Assembly: GCF_947241705.1 (NCBI RefSeq)
Contig: NC_079265.1
Location: 496,001 to 560,000 of the forward strand
Direction: 5' to 3'
From: Saccharomyces mikatae IFO 1815
Lineage: Eukaryota; Ascomycota; Saccharomycetes; Saccharomycetales; Saccharomycetaceae
DNA length: 64,000 nucleotides
Part shown: positions 22,436-34,371 of the stretch, one piece after another
How positions within the stretch are numbered: position 1 is the stretch's first letter
How the letters are laid out: each line of letters begins with the position of its first letter
Program-made: the position numbers and the translations under genes
Notes under the pieces: model-generated
Seen by the model: only the letters and a program-made list of their open reading frames with translations
Databases searched by the model: none
What the model was told of the DNA's origin: nothing

Positions 22436-22909
22436 CTAATCAGATCTTGGAGCTTCCTTGAAGGAAATGGCTGCTTCTTCACCCATGGCAGAGATGATGG
22501 TGACCATCAAATCCTTACCTTCATCGAAAGCAGCTTGCATGCTGTCACCCAATTCACCTTCTGGGGCCTTGACATCGTCCTTGGTTTCACCGTCCATGGT
22601 CATCAAGGACAAGAAACCATCATCAATGTCCAACAATTGAAATTCGTTTCTCTTGACAAATGGAACTTCCAGGTTGTGAGTAGATGGAGACAAATCTTCC
22701 AACTTCTTACCAGTGAAGATATCAAGAGTGACCAAATGGACCTTGGCGTGACCATGCTTACCGGTCTTGGAGGTGGACATGTCGACAATTTTACATGGTC
22801 TACCCTTGATGACAACGAAACCGTTCTTTCTCAAAGCAGAACATTGCATTGGGTAGGTGGCGGAGGCACCAGCGTCAGCGTTTTCAAAGGTGTGTTCTTC
22901 GTCAGACAT
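22436..22909 (-). CDS. ANB1: ANB1, translation factor eIF5A (anaerobic isoform)
   Basis: 157 residues, the family length. eIF5A binds the ribosomal E site and relieves stalling at elongation and termination. It needs hypusine on the lysine of the [12 protein letters not shown] loop, here Lys51, which is present. An SH3-like N-domain (about 15-80) and an OB-fold C-domain (about 85-157) are evident. Codon bias is very strong, as for an abundant protein. The position next to CYC1 and the Rox1-type operators upstream identify the hypoxic isoform ANB1 rather than HYP2. Transcription is divergent from CYC1 across a 964-bp region, so the two are expressed reciprocally: ANB1 without oxygen, CYC1 with it. 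Confidence 0.95.
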   Translation of the reverse strand: MSDEEHTFENADAGASATYPMQCSALRKNGFVVIKGRPCKIVDMSTSKTGKHGHAKVHLVTLDIFTGKKLEDLSPSTHNLEVPFVKRNEFQLLDIDDGFLSLMTMDGETKDDVKAPEGELGDSMQAAFDEGKDLMVTIISAMGEEAAISFKEAPRSD

Positions 22910-23095
22910 GTTTTTGTGTATGGATAAAATGTGTATATGTATTCTCTCTTCCTGGGCAAGAACTAGAAACCAAATAAGGGAAGTGAAGTGTAGAATAAGA
23001 AGAATAGAAAAAGAACAAGTTAAAAAGGCAACTTCGAATTACAAGAAAAAAGTCAATTGAACTACACGAAACTGAGCTGAATATATCTGAGTTCT

Positions 23096-23107
23096 GAGAA
23101 CAATGAG
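23096..23107 (-). promoter_or_regulatory. Rox1 operator (ANB1)
   Basis: GAGAACAATGAG, the reverse of CTCATTGTTCTC, fully matches the Rox1 consensus YYYATTGTTCTC, 187 bp upstream of the ANB1 ATG. This corresponds to the downstream operator pair of S. cerevisiae ANB1. Confidence 0.8.
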
Positions 23108-23181
23108 TTCATCAAGAAAACAATGGATTAGGAAACTATGAACGAAGAAGGGAAAGCAGGAAGGAAAAAAATTTTAGGCTC

Positions 23182-23223
23182 GAGAACAATAGGGAAAAAA
23201 ACAGGCAACGAAACGAACAATGG
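23182..23223 (-). promoter_or_regulatory. Rox1 operator cluster (ANB1, distal)
   Basis: GAGAACAATAGG at 23182-23193 (reverse CCTATTGTTCTC) is a full match. ACGAACAATGG at 23213-23223 (reverse CCATTGTTCGT) is a partial match about 30 bp further upstream. This resembles the paired operator A of S. cerevisiae ANB1, where Rox1 recruits Tup1-Ssn6 in aerobic cells. Confidence 0.75.
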
Positions 23224-23514
23224 AAAACCAAAAAAAAAAAAAAAACCACAGAAACAATTGTAGAAAGATGTTAACTGAAAGAAAAAGGTGAACAACGAAA
23301 AAAATGAAAAAATGAAAAAATGAAAAAAAAAATAATATGAAAAAAAAAAAAGTAAACGTATAAAAAAAAAAATTGATTTCGTTTTCGTATATCACGATTT
23401 CGTGTATAGTGAGCTAGGGTAATCGTATTATCCATATTTCCTCATCATCAAGATCTTAAACCTCCGGGAACAAAAGTAAAGATATTTCACGCCGATGTCT
23501 CCGGGCACGTTGGC

Positions 23515-23526
23515 CGGGGTTTTCGG
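23515..23526 (+). promoter_or_regulatory. CYC1 UAS1, Hap1 site
   Basis: CGGGGTTTTCGG has two CGG half-sites in the UAS1 position and context (ggccggggtttncggac). Hap1, haem-activated, binds CGGnnnTAnCGG-like sites; the central TA here is TT. It lies about 350 bp upstream of the CYC1 ATG. Confidence 0.75.
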
Positions 23527-23560
23527 ACGGTGACAAGAGGCAAATACGCCAGTTCATTTT

Positions 23561-23610
23561 GCGAGCTTTGGTTGGTGGATCAAGCCCACGCGTGGGCAAT
23601 CCTCGAGCAG
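23561..23610 (+). promoter_or_regulatory. CYC1 UAS2 with HAP2/3/4/5 CCAAT box
   Basis: GCGAGCTTTGGTTGGTGGAT followed by caagcccacgcgtgggcaat is nearly identical to S. cerevisiae UAS2. The CCAAT-type element TTGGTTGG is at 23568-23575. The HAP complex binding here gives activation on non-fermentable carbon. Confidence 0.8.
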
Positions 23611-23624
23611 ATCCGCCAGGTGTG

Positions 23625-23738
23625 TATATATAGCGTGGATGGCCAGGCAACTTTAGTGCTGACACATATAGGCGTATATATATATACGTGCGACTACACA
23701 CGATCATATAGCACGCATGGACTCTGTGTGTATATAAT
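23625..23738 (+). promoter_or_regulatory. CYC1 TATA boxes
   Basis: TATATATA at 23625-23632, a (TA)6 run at 23675-23686 and TATATAAT at 23731-23738 reproduce the multiple TATA arrangement known for CYC1, 136-249 bp before the ATG. Confidence 0.75.
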
Positions 23739-23786
23739 GTTCTAGTTTTTTTTGCTTTCTTTCTCGTTTTCTTCTTTTCTTTGTAG

Positions 23787-24203
<417 letters not shown>

Positions 24204-24265
24204 GCAAACTTTTTTCTTTCGTCTACATCATGTAATTAGTTATGTCACGCTTACGTTCACGCCCT

Positions 24266-24284
24266 CCCCCCCCCCCCCCCCCCC
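24266..24284 (+). repeat. Homopolymer of 19 C in the CYC1 3' region
   Basis: An uninterrupted run of 19 cytosines about 60 bp after the CYC1 stop, at the place where S. cerevisiae has a short run of Cs (GCCCTCCCCCC). Long C tracts are rare in yeast and unstable. The exact length may also be a sequencing estimate. Confidence 0.9.
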
Positions 24285-24426
24285 ATGTCCTCCAATCAAA
24301 GAGGAAAGAGTTAGACAACCCGATGTCTAGGCCCTATTTATATTTGTATTAATTTTTATTATTTATATTAGTATTAAAAACGTTATTTATTATTTGAAAT
24401 TGTTCAACTTTTTAAACGCGTGTACA

Positions 24427-26019
24427 CTAAACTGAAAATCTTGCCTGTGAAGGTTTTACGGCGGTAGAAGGCTTTAATTTGCAAGCTTCGCAGTTTTCAC
24501 TTTCATCGTCGCTTTCATCGTCGCTCTCGTTTTCGTTTTCCTTACCTACATCAATTTTCATGGGCTGTTTGTCTCTTATCACTTCCAAGGGTTCCGCTTG
24601 ATTCTTGACTTTGTTCGCCTCGTGCGCATACTTTTCTTGGTTCTTCTGGGACAGGATATGGGTGAAAGATTTTTGTTGTTCCCTCACATTCCAGTTCAGT
24701 TGTCGACTGATACTGTTGATGAACTCATCGGGTGAGGCTTCTACAGTGGGGAAAGCATATGGACTAGCACATATTGTAATGAAATCGCCTTTTTGCAACT
24801 CGATTCTATCCTTACCATCAAATGCCGCCCATGCTGGAGCCCTCGATTTCATAGAGACTTTCACCTTTAGGTTTATACTCTCTGGCAGGATAATGGGTCT
24901 GAAACTCAACGCATGTGGACAAATGGGCGTTAATGCAATTGCATTCACGGTTGGGCATACTAATGACCCACCAGCGCTCAAGGAATATGCCGTTGATCCA
25001 GTTGGAGTAGCAGCAATTAGCCCGTCCGCCTGTGCGACGGTCATTAATGAGCCGTCTCCATACAATTCCAACATGGACAAGAAGGGGCTTGGACCACGGT
25101 CGATGGTCACTTCGTTTAAAATGTGGTGTGTGCTTAATTTTTCCACAACGCATATTTTCTTTCCCGTGTTTGGGTCTACTTCAGGACGGTGTCTACGATA
25201 AACGGTGCATTCTAACCTCAACCGTAAATTGGTCTTGATCTTATGGTTCATTATCCGAGGTAAATCCTCCCTGAAATGTTCAAATTTGAAGTTTGTTAAA
25301 AATCCTAGGGATCCCAACGAAAATGACATAATGGGAGGCACATGCCTTTGGAAAACAGAGCTTACAAAAAGCACAGTGCCGTCACCACCTAAAGTCACCA
25401 CTAAATCGAAGAAAACGTCATGTTCCCTGATAAAATCCTTCGTCCAGTACTTGATCCTTGATTCCCTGCATTTGCTGTCTTCACACAATTCACCAGCGGC
25501 AAATTTCTTGCTGTTTTTCAATTCGGAATCCACATAAACAGTCACACGTGGAAAATGCACTAGTACCCATTCCACCAGTTCTCTTGTCAAGAAATACAGC
25601 GACACATCATTGAGTTTCGTAACAATCATCAAATTCTCCACATCAAGTTCCACTTTGGTATTCGATATATCTTTACTTAGCATTCTTACACCGTACGCCG
25701 TGGAGGCATACTGAAAATGTGTATTACTACTCTTAGAACTTCCTCTTGTTCCATTAATGCTTGTACCGCCGCCACTACCTGTGTTACCGTGCACGAGAGA
25801 TGAATCTCTGTTCAACAAGGAACTTCTGCGCGAGCTGCTTTCACTCGATATTTTTCTCAACATCTCTTTAGCATTATCGATATCTTGTGTTCTGTCAATT
25901 TGCTCATTGTTCATCGGGGCTTTCTTCATTAGGTTGCCATTGTTAATATGATGATCGTTTTGATCATCCTGATTGCTTACCCGTCTATCTATACTACCAC
26001 TCATGTCATTTTCCCTCAT
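24427..26019 (-). CDS. UTR1: UTR1, cytosolic/nuclear NAD(H) kinase
   Basis: 530 residues, matching S. cerevisiae. Utr1 phosphorylates NAD+ (and NADH) with ATP to make NADP(H). The ATP-NAD kinase core spans about 110-440, with the GGDGT nucleotide motif at 211-215, the FSLGSLGFLTNF segment and the second-domain motif TPTGSTAYSLSAGGSLVCP. The N-terminal 100 residues are Ser/Asn-rich and disordered. The C-terminal tail is acidic (ESDDESDDESENCE) and Lys-rich. The ATG at 26019 gives MRENDMSG, aligned with the S. cerevisiae start; a second Met lies at residue 6. The gene is convergent with CYC1 and divergent from ISY1, 223 bp away. Confidence 0.96.
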   Translation of the reverse strand: MRENDMSGSIDRRVSNQDDQNDHHINNGNLMKKAPMNNEQIDRTQDIDNAKEMLRKISSESSSRRSSLLNRDSSLVHGNTGSGGGTSINGTRGSSKSSNTHFQYASTAYGVRMLSKDISNTKVELDVENLMIVTKLNDVSLYFLTRELVEWVLVHFPRVTVYVDSELKNSKKFAAGELCEDSKCRESRIKYWTKDFIREHDVFFDLVVTLGGDGTVLFVSSVFQRHVPPIMSFSLGSLGFLTNFKFEHFREDLPRIMNHKIKTNLRLRLECTVYRRHRPEVDPNTGKKICVVEKLSTHHILNEVTIDRGPSPFLSMLELYGDGSLMTVAQADGLIAATPTGSTAYSLSAGGSLVCPTVNAIALTPICPHALSFRPIILPESINLKVKVSMKSRAPAWAAFDGKDRIELQKGDFITICASPYAFPTVEASPDEFINSISRQLNWNVREQQKSFTHILSQKNQEKYAHEANKVKNQAEPLEVIRDKQPMKIDVGKENENESDDESDDESENCEACKLKPSTAVKPSQARFSV

Positions 26020-26242
26020 GTCAAGAGTCTTTACTTTATTTTGAGGCCCTTATTTTACATTCTTTCGCTTGCGATCACGATGTTAATGATCATTTGCCCT
26101 ATTATACCTTTTTTTTCCGTCCTCTTTTGCGCGGTGCGATAGAGTAATTCCAAAAAGCATATAATAGAGCAATTAAAAGTGTCACATTTCTCACTGAAGA
26201 AATTACAAATCACATCAGTTGTTGGACGCGTATGATTTTGAA

Positions 26243-26950
26243 ATGAGTAGGAATGTGGATAAGGCCAACTCGGTTTTGGTACGGTTTCAGGAGCAACAGG
26301 CAGAGTCCACGACTGGATATAAGGATTATTCACGTTATACGAGGCCCAGAAACGTTTCCAAGGTAAAATCGATAAAAGAGGCCAATGAATGGAAAAGACA
26401 GGTGAGTAAAGAGATACAACAAAAAAGTACAAGAATCTATGATCCGTCTTTAAATGAAGTGCAGATTACTGAACTCAACGACGAACTTAATAGTCTTTTC
26501 AAAGAATGGAAAAGATGGCAGTGGCACATTAATCATACGCTTATGGAAAAAAGAACCAAGAGGAAAACGCTAGAAGACAGCCATCTATTATCGAATGCAG
26601 GAAAGTTGATAAATGGTAAGAGGTATTTCGGAAGAGCTTTGGAATTGCCCGAAGTCAAAGAATGGCTTAAACAATCTCAAAAGCAGAATGATATAAATAT
26701 CGTGAATATCAAGCGCATACCGAAGAATAGAAAAGATTTCTATTACAGTGGCAAAGCCACCCCTGCCTTGACCGAATTTGAGACCAACTGGACACCTATT
26801 TTGAAAGCACATTATAATGTGCCTGTAAATGAGCTTGAAGAAGAGGCGTCACAACAGAAAGAAGAGATGTACGTGCCGACGCTTGCTGATATGGAGCATT
26901 GGTTGGTACAGAGACGAAAGAAAAAGCTAATGGAAGAGCTCAATCTTTGA
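26243..26950 (+). CDS. ISY1: ISY1, Prp19-complex (NTC) splicing factor
   Basis: 235 residues from the ATG at 26243 (MSRNVDKANSVLVRFQEQQA), the start conserved in the Isy1 family. The open frame continues eight codons upstream to another ATG at 26219, which would precede the conserved MSRN and is less likely. Isy1 joins the activated spliceosome with the NineTeen complex, contacts Syf1/Clf1 and U6, and tunes splicing fidelity. The conserved N-terminal block (ARN-type NVDKANSVL, then RDYSRYTRPRNVSKV-like) and the basic helical WKRWQWHI region (about 95-105) are visible. The C-terminus ends in a charged helix (QRRKKKLMEEL). Confidence 0.93.
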   Translation: MSRNVDKANSVLVRFQEQQAESTTGYKDYSRYTRPRNVSKVKSIKEANEWKRQVSKEIQQKSTRIYDPSLNEVQITELNDELNSLFKEWKRWQWHINHTLMEKRTKRKTLEDSHLLSNAGKLINGKRYFGRALELPEVKEWLKQSQKQNDINIVNIKRIPKNRKDFYYSGKATPALTEFETNWTPILKAHYNVPVNELEEEASQQKEEMYVPTLADMEHWLVQRRKKKLMEELNL

Positions 26951-28925
<1,975 letters not shown>

Positions 28926-29235
28926 GTTTATAGGTAACTAAGAGGCATTTTTTTCAACATATTCTACGTTTGGACAGCTAACGCAACATAATCAGATAAC
29001 CTTTTTGATTTTACTTTTTATAGCACAATGTTGAAAGATTTTTCGTTGAGGGCCATAGAATGTAATATTTATATCCGTTAATTGAGTGGGCTTCCGTGCT
29101 CATCACAACTCCCTTAGAATACGATATTCTACCAATACGGAGAGTCAGCGACCTTGAGGAAATTTCTTTGTGAGCAATGATATCGAAATCTTAACTAAGA
29201 AAGTCAATTTTATCACATAATATGATGTGAACCAA
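28926..29235. other. OSM1 3' flank
   Basis: 310 bp before the LTR cluster, with no gene or clear repeat. AT-rich. Confidence 0.6.
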
Positions 29236-29439
29236 ATATCATGGTGTTAGAAGATTACATAAAAATTGAGAAACAGGTTATCGAAGTTAGTGGAAGCTGA
29301 AATACAAGGATTGATAATGTAATAGGATAATGACAGACAACATATAAAATGACAATAAAAGCATATACAGAATTATGTAGAATTACGAGTTCCATTTATT
29401 GGATTCCTATATCCTCGAGGAGAACTTCTAGTATATCTA
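29236..29439 (+). repeat. Delta LTR fragment (3' truncated)
   Basis: About 204 bp of a Ty1-type delta from the tatcatggtgttagaag block to ctagtatatcta. It is truncated at both ends; its right end joins the non-delta LTR at 29440 directly. Confidence 0.8.
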
Positions 29440-30057
29440 TGTTGGAATAAGTGATTACTACTATACACCTATTCGTATAAATTGGATTAAGTTATTGCAA
29501 CTATACGTCTTCGTATAAATTGAAGTAGAAAAATTCTAATAATAGAATTTACCGCAGTAATGAGATAAAGATCTATTAATTGATCAGAACTTAGTATATA
29601 AGAAGATGAGTCATCACTCAAGTATTATCATCAATGTTCCGAATTATGTCTGAACCATTGGGTTTAATATAACCAATCAGCGTGTGTTTTATATACCTCT
29701 CTTATATAGATTAAGAATAGTCGTTCCTTCTTAATCTATATAAGAGAGGTATATAAAACACACGCTGATTGGTTGTATTAAACCAAAAGGTTCAGACATA
29801 AATCAGAGTGTTGATGATAAGAATTTAGTGTTAACTCATCTTCTTATATACTAAGTTCTGGACAATTAATAGACCTTTATCTTATTAGTGCAGGAAATTC
29901 TATAATTAGAATTTCCCTACTCCATTTAAATTGGTATCACCATAAGAATGTTAGTATTAATTTACTCAACATCATTAGTATCATGTTAAAGAATGTTCGT
30001 CATCAACTACAACAATTTATATGAATAAATGTATAGTGGTAATCACTTATTCCAACA
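29440..30057. repeat. Near-palindromic composite of two inverted non-delta LTRs
   Basis: 618 bp beginning TGTTGGAATAAGTGATTAC and ending GTAATCACTTATTCCAACA. The left half is a plus-strand copy of the LTR subfamily seen at 41150. The right half is a minus-strand copy of the subfamily seen at 39034. They join at an 8-bp inverted repeat (attaagaa/ttcttaat) around a 10-bp loop that is native to this LTR. The inner about 40 bp arms are perfect and the outer arms diverge. It lies 86 bp upstream of tRNA-Gly. No matching target-site duplication is visible. Confidence 0.85.
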
Positions 30058-30142
30058 AAAACTCCAATCCAGTTATAATCAGAAAGTTATCTAAATACAT
30101 TGATAAATAGGTCTTCTTGGCAACAATTTTCAACAATAAAAA

Positions 30143-30213
30143 GCGCAAGTGGTTTAGTGGTAAAATCCAACGTTGCCATCGTTGGGCCCCCGGTTCGATT
30201 CCGGGCTTGCGCA
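30143..30213 (+). tRNA. tRNA-Gly (GCC)
   Basis: 71 nt, GCGCAAGTGGTTTAGTGG to CCGGGCTTGCGCA, with anticodon GCC in CGTTGCCATCG. The acceptor stem GCGCAAG/CTTGCGC pairs fully. No intron. It is followed by a T-run terminator (ttctttttt). Confidence 0.96.
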
Positions 30214-30383
30214 TTCTTTTTTATCGTCAACCATTCTCCAAAAAAATGAAAATATTAATTATGAAAACTAATGAAACTATATAGGATTAATTAGAACCTA
30301 GCGGAGTTTATCTAAACAGCACCAAAAAAGTGCGAAGTGTTTGCATAGAAACTAGTTTTTAGAAAGGCACGGATCAGTAATAA

Positions 30384-32081
30384 ATGTATCGAAGTAGAAA
30401 CAAACCAAAGAAAGAAGGCGAAAATGAAGTTAAGGGACCAAATTCTGCATTGACCCAATTTTTAAGAGAAGAGGGGATCAGCGCTGAAAATATCAAACAA
30501 AAATGGCATCAACGACAGTCGAAGAATCATGAGGATTCAATAAATGAAAAGAAAGATAAAGCGGTGGATGATAACTTAACAGCGCAAATCCCGCAACAAC
30601 TCGAAGAAGAACAGGTTGAAGATGTCGAAATAGGCAGTGGTACCAAGACAGGAAGAACAGATATTTCTTATGATGCTAGGATGAAATTGGTGCCTGTCGA
30701 TAGTGATGAAGAAGAATATGAAACTAGCCGCTTATCAGATACCCTAGTTAGTTTAACCCCTACTAAGAACCCCGAATTATTGGCTAAAAAAAGGCAGAAT
30801 AGTGCAAGAATTATACAAAAACGTCGTAAAAAACGTAAGAGAGCCGCCAATTTGCTAGATAGACGCGTTAATAGAGTCTCTAGCTTACAAAGTCTTTGTA
30901 TTACACAAATCAGTGAAAACATCTCGAAGTGGCAGGAACAGAGTGATGAGTCATCGAAACAGGTCTATAATAGACTGAGAGATGTGCTCGGTGGTGTATC
31001 CACTGCTAACTTAAACAATTTAGCAAAGGCATTATCAAAGAATAGGGCCTTAAATGACCATACTTTGCAACTTTTCTTAAAGACGGATCTAACGGAGTTG
31101 ACTTTCAATGATTGCTCTAAGATTTCGTTCGATGGTTACAAAACGCTAGCGATTTTTTCACCACATCTTACCTCGTTGTCCTTACAAATGTGTGGGCAGC
31201 TAAACAATGAATCATTACTTTACATTGCTGAAAAGTTACCGAACTTGAAATCAATAAATTTGGATGGTCCTTTTCTTATCAATGAGGGCACTTGGAAGAC
31301 GTTTTTTGCAATTATGAAAGATAGATTAGAAGAGTTTCATATTTCTAATACACACCGCTTCACGGATCAATCATTATCTAATTTGTTAATTAATTGCAGC
31401 TCCACCTTAGTTTCCTTAGGGTTATCCAGGCTCGATTCTGTGTCAAACTACGCTTTACTGCCGCAATATCTACTCAATAACGGTTTTCACACTCTTTGTA
31501 TTGAATATCCATTCAATGAAGAAGATGTGAATGACGAGATTATCATAAATTTGTTGGGTCAAGTTGGGCGCACGTTACGGAAGTTAGTCTTGAATGGCTG
31601 CCTTGACTTGACAGATTCAATGGTGGTTAACGGTCTCACTGCATTCATCCCCGAAAAATGTCAACTGGAGGTATTGAGTTTAGAAGAATCGGATCAGATA
31701 ACAACAGACTCACTCGTGTATTTTTTCAACAAAGTAAAACTGAATAATCTAAAAGAATGCAGCTTCAGAAGATGTTTACAATTGGGTGATATGGCAATAA
31801 TTAATTTATTATTTAACGGAGCAAGAGATAGCCTAAGAAGCTTGAGCCTCAATTCCTTAAAAGAGCTAACTACGAATGCATTTGTGACACTGAAATGCCC
31901 TAATTTGACATATATAGATCTCGGCTTTGTGCGCTGTGTGGATGACTCTGTGATCGAACTATTAGTAGACCAAAATCCAAACCTTACTGTAATTGATGTG
32001 TTCGGAGATAATCTAGTTACTGAAAGGGCGATAACAAGACCTGGACTTGAACTAATAGGGAGACAGAGTGATAGTATATAA
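30384..32081 (+). CDS. RAD7: RAD7, nucleotide excision repair LRR protein
   Basis: 565 residues, the S. cerevisiae length. Rad7 works with Rad16 and Abf1 (NEF4) in global-genome repair of non-transcribed DNA, and as substrate receptor of an Elc1-Cul3 ubiquitin ligase. The first about 190 residues are charged and disordered, with KKRQNSARIIQKRRKKRKRA (about 133-152) resembling a nuclear localisation signal. From about 200 onward a run of amphipathic leucine-rich repeats is visible (for example LTSLSLQMCGQL, LRKLVLNGCLDLTDS, LKECSFRRCLQLGD, LTYIDLGFVRCVDDS), like F-box/LRR proteins but without an F-box. The gene is downstream of tRNA-Gly and tandem with BFA1. Confidence 0.95.
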   Translation: MYRSRNKPKKEGENEVKGPNSALTQFLREEGISAENIKQKWHQRQSKNHEDSINEKKDKAVDDNLTAQIPQQLEEEQVEDVEIGSGTKTGRTDISYDARMKLVPVDSDEEEYETSRLSDTLVSLTPTKNPELLAKKRQNSARIIQKRRKKRKRAANLLDRRVNRVSSLQSLCITQISENISKWQEQSDESSKQVYNRLRDVLGGVSTANLNNLAKALSKNRALNDHTLQLFLKTDLTELTFNDCSKISFDGYKTLAIFSPHLTSLSLQMCGQLNNESLLYIAEKLPNLKSINLDGPFLINEGTWKTFFAIMKDRLEEFHISNTHRFTDQSLSNLLINCSSTLVSLGLSRLDSVSNYALLPQYLLNNGFHTLCIEYPFNEEDVNDEIIINLLGQVGRTLRKLVLNGCLDLTDSMVVNGLTAFIPEKCQLEVLSLEESDQITTDSLVYFFNKVKLNNLKECSFRRCLQLGDMAIINLLFNGARDSLRSLSLNSLKELTTNAFVTLKCPNLTYIDLGFVRCVDDSVIELLVDQNPNLTVIDVFGDNLVTERAITRPGLELIGRQSDSI

Positions 32082-32341
32082 GAGAAAATAAATACCTAGG
32101 TTTGGCATTGTATGTAAAGGAAAACTCAATTCATCTGTTTTCTTATTGTATTTCCCGTGTCTTTTAGTTTAGACATTATTTTAATATGCGGACTTTTTAT
32201 TGCATCTCGCGAAGAGTAAATAAACAGCCTTAAACTAAGTATAGATTCATGTGTTCAGCACACATAAAAGGAAAACAGCGAGAAGCTGAAGAAAGGAAAA
32301 CGTTAGAAATTTTCTGAAATATAAGGGTTTTTTTTTTTGCT

Positions 32342-34075
32342 ATGTCAATTAGGCCTCTCAATCTAGCCAGTTTAGATGAGCCAGAAACTTCCTTTGAAGA
32401 GCTTAATACAACGCTACCTCGATTTCAATCACATGAAACATTTGCACCGGAAGACAGCGCGCAACCATTGAGTACATCAACGTATATACCGACTCCATCA
32501 TCAGTGGGAACTTCTGATACTGGTACAGTTTTCTCTAACAGTGCTGATGCGCTTTGGTCTAACAGACAAGGGGAGGATGATCAAGACATGGAGGTAGATC
32601 ATGATGATGAATTTTTGAACGACTTCCAGGAATTTCAAAATAAAAAGGATGACTTTGACGATGCCATAAAAACAAACTTTCATTTAAGAAACAGATTTGG
32701 AGTCACGCCGTTTAAGAACGAGGATTTTGCAGAAGAGTTTAACAGGAAACTGAGCTTTGGAGATAAACCTAAGCTTAAGCAACCTAGATCAATGATGGAA
32801 TTGAAACCAAAAAGAAAATTATCGAATAATGTATCTTCAAGAAACTCAAGAACTGTTAATTCTGTCAGGTTTAAAAAGTCCATGCCAAACTTACCTTTAG
32901 CCAATCTAGTGATTAAAGAGGAAGACAATGAAGAACAGGACAGGGAGGAACAGCGAAGGTTTGATTACAAAGATGATGATGATGATACACAAGAAACTAT
33001 ATTGGCGAAATTTAGTTCTGATGATGAAGGTGGCTTTCTAACGGGATTTGAAGGGCTAGAGGGTGAAGCAATTGATGAAACAACTTCGCCGAATGATAAA
33101 GAGAGCGTCAACCACCCTCCTTTCTTGAAAAGAAAGTCTACTTCATCATTGCCCTTAAAGATATCACCTGCACAATATGATATAGTCAAACATGACGAAC
33201 TATTAACTCCGGGCCTTCATAGACGACAACGAGAATGGAACACTCAGCAGGAATTGGACTCTTTTAGGGAGGAAGAACCAATAAGACACTTTTCCAGCCA
33301 AAATGTGCAACTTAACGGACCTGCTAAAATAAAAACGATAAAACAGCAGATTGACCATAATACTCCAATGAAGAAAGGTTCCATGATATACAACCCAAAA
33401 ACTATGAAATGGGAAGGAAATGAGAATGTTTTGAACAGGTTCAGCGATGTAGACGCGGTAAATAGAAAAGCTCTGTTAATAAAAAATAAGCTCCAACGAA
33501 ATGTAGATGATTATACTAAGAAGAAGAAATATCCTGATTTACAGCAGGCAAGAACCGCTTCCAGAAATCAAAAAGTCGTTGGCAACATGGTTCTTGATGA
33601 ACAAAACCTAAGATGGGTTAGCGTTTCAGAAGATGAAACAGATCCTTTTGCAGGCATTCCTGAGATAAATTTGCCACCAGTTGGAAAAACCATGAAGAAA
33701 CGCAGTTCCTCTCCATTTTTGCGTTCTCATAGCCAAGTTAGTCCGCCATTGTTTTCAAATGACAGTAACGGCGGTTATCAAAATACCACAGCTCAAGCAA
33801 GACTTAGGAAATACCATTCAATGAGGACTCTTAACGGTTCAGCCAATAGTTTAGAATTGAATCCGATTTTCCATTTGAGTTCAACGGCATTAGAAAGAAT
33901 TTATCACGAAGAGAACAGGTGGTGCAGAAAATTGGCTTCATGGTTCATACCGCGAGATGAGACCATAATCGGTGTGGAGGAAGAAACTATTATGGATGAA
34001 AGTACGATTAATGGCAAGAGAAAATCTTACATGTACGAAATTAGGAACATGGTGATCAATTCCACAAAAGATTAA
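32342..34075 (+). CDS. BFA1: BFA1, Bub2-Bfa1 GAP subunit, spindle position checkpoint
   Basis: 577 residues (about 574 in S. cerevisiae). Bfa1 forms the two-part GTPase-activating complex with Bub2 that holds Tem1 inactive at spindle pole bodies until the spindle is correctly placed. It is released by Cdc5 and Kin4 signalling. The protein is largely disordered and acidic (HDDEFLNDFQEFQNKKDDFD near 82-101; DYKDDDDDTQETI near 208-220). A conserved motif, KKGSMIYNPKTMKWEGNENV, lies near 341-360, and a second, VVGNMVLDEQNLRWVSVSED, lies near 413-432; these are the Byr4/Bfa1 repeats known to engage Bub2 and Tem1. The C-terminal WCRKLASWFIP segment is also conserved. It begins 260 bp after RAD7. 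Confidence 0.92.
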   Translation: MSIRPLNLASLDEPETSFEELNTTLPRFQSHETFAPEDSAQPLSTSTYIPTPSSVGTSDTGTVFSNSADALWSNRQGEDDQDMEVDHDDEFLNDFQEFQNKKDDFDDAIKTNFHLRNRFGVTPFKNEDFAEEFNRKLSFGDKPKLKQPRSMMELKPKRKLSNNVSSRNSRTVNSVRFKKSMPNLPLANLVIKEEDNEEQDREEQRRFDYKDDDDDTQETILAKFSSDDEGGFLTGFEGLEGEAIDETTSPNDKESVNHPPFLKRKSTSSLPLKISPAQYDIVKHDELLTPGLHRRQREWNTQQELDSFREEEPIRHFSSQNVQLNGPAKIKTIKQQIDHNTPMKKGSMIYNPKTMKWEGNENVLNRFSDVDAVNRKALLIKNKLQRNVDDYTKKKKYPDLQQARTASRNQKVVGNMVLDEQNLRWVSVSEDETDPFAGIPEINLPPVGKTMKKRSSSPFLRSHSQVSPPLFSNDSNGGYQNTTAQARLRKYHSMRTLNGSANSLELNPIFHLSSTALERIYHEENRWCRKLASWFIPRDETIIGVEEETIMDESTINGKRKSYMYEIRNMVINSTKD

Positions 34076-34371
34076 CCTTCAACCTTCCTATGATTGTCCT
34101 TCTATCGTTAGCTTGAATAACAGTTACCTTGTATTCCAAAATTAGATCTTTTGATCATACCAACTTTTTGCTGGCATTTCGCGTCTATTAGAAAAAGAAA
34201 TGTTGGAAAAAAATCGGACAGATGTTTCAAATTAAACTAAACCACCAGGGACGCAACAGCATTCCTGATATAAAGAATATTTTCAGGTTAATAAGACAGA
34301 TATCTATGAATTGTCAAGCAAAGACTGTAAACATCTCATGAAAGCTTGACCAGTGGAAAGGAGCACCGAAG

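Noticed and set aside
23290-23370. Repeated tgaaaaaa units as a possible CRISPR-like or coding repeat
   Set aside because: Simple A-rich low-complexity DNA in a promoter region; there are no spacers and no coding sense.
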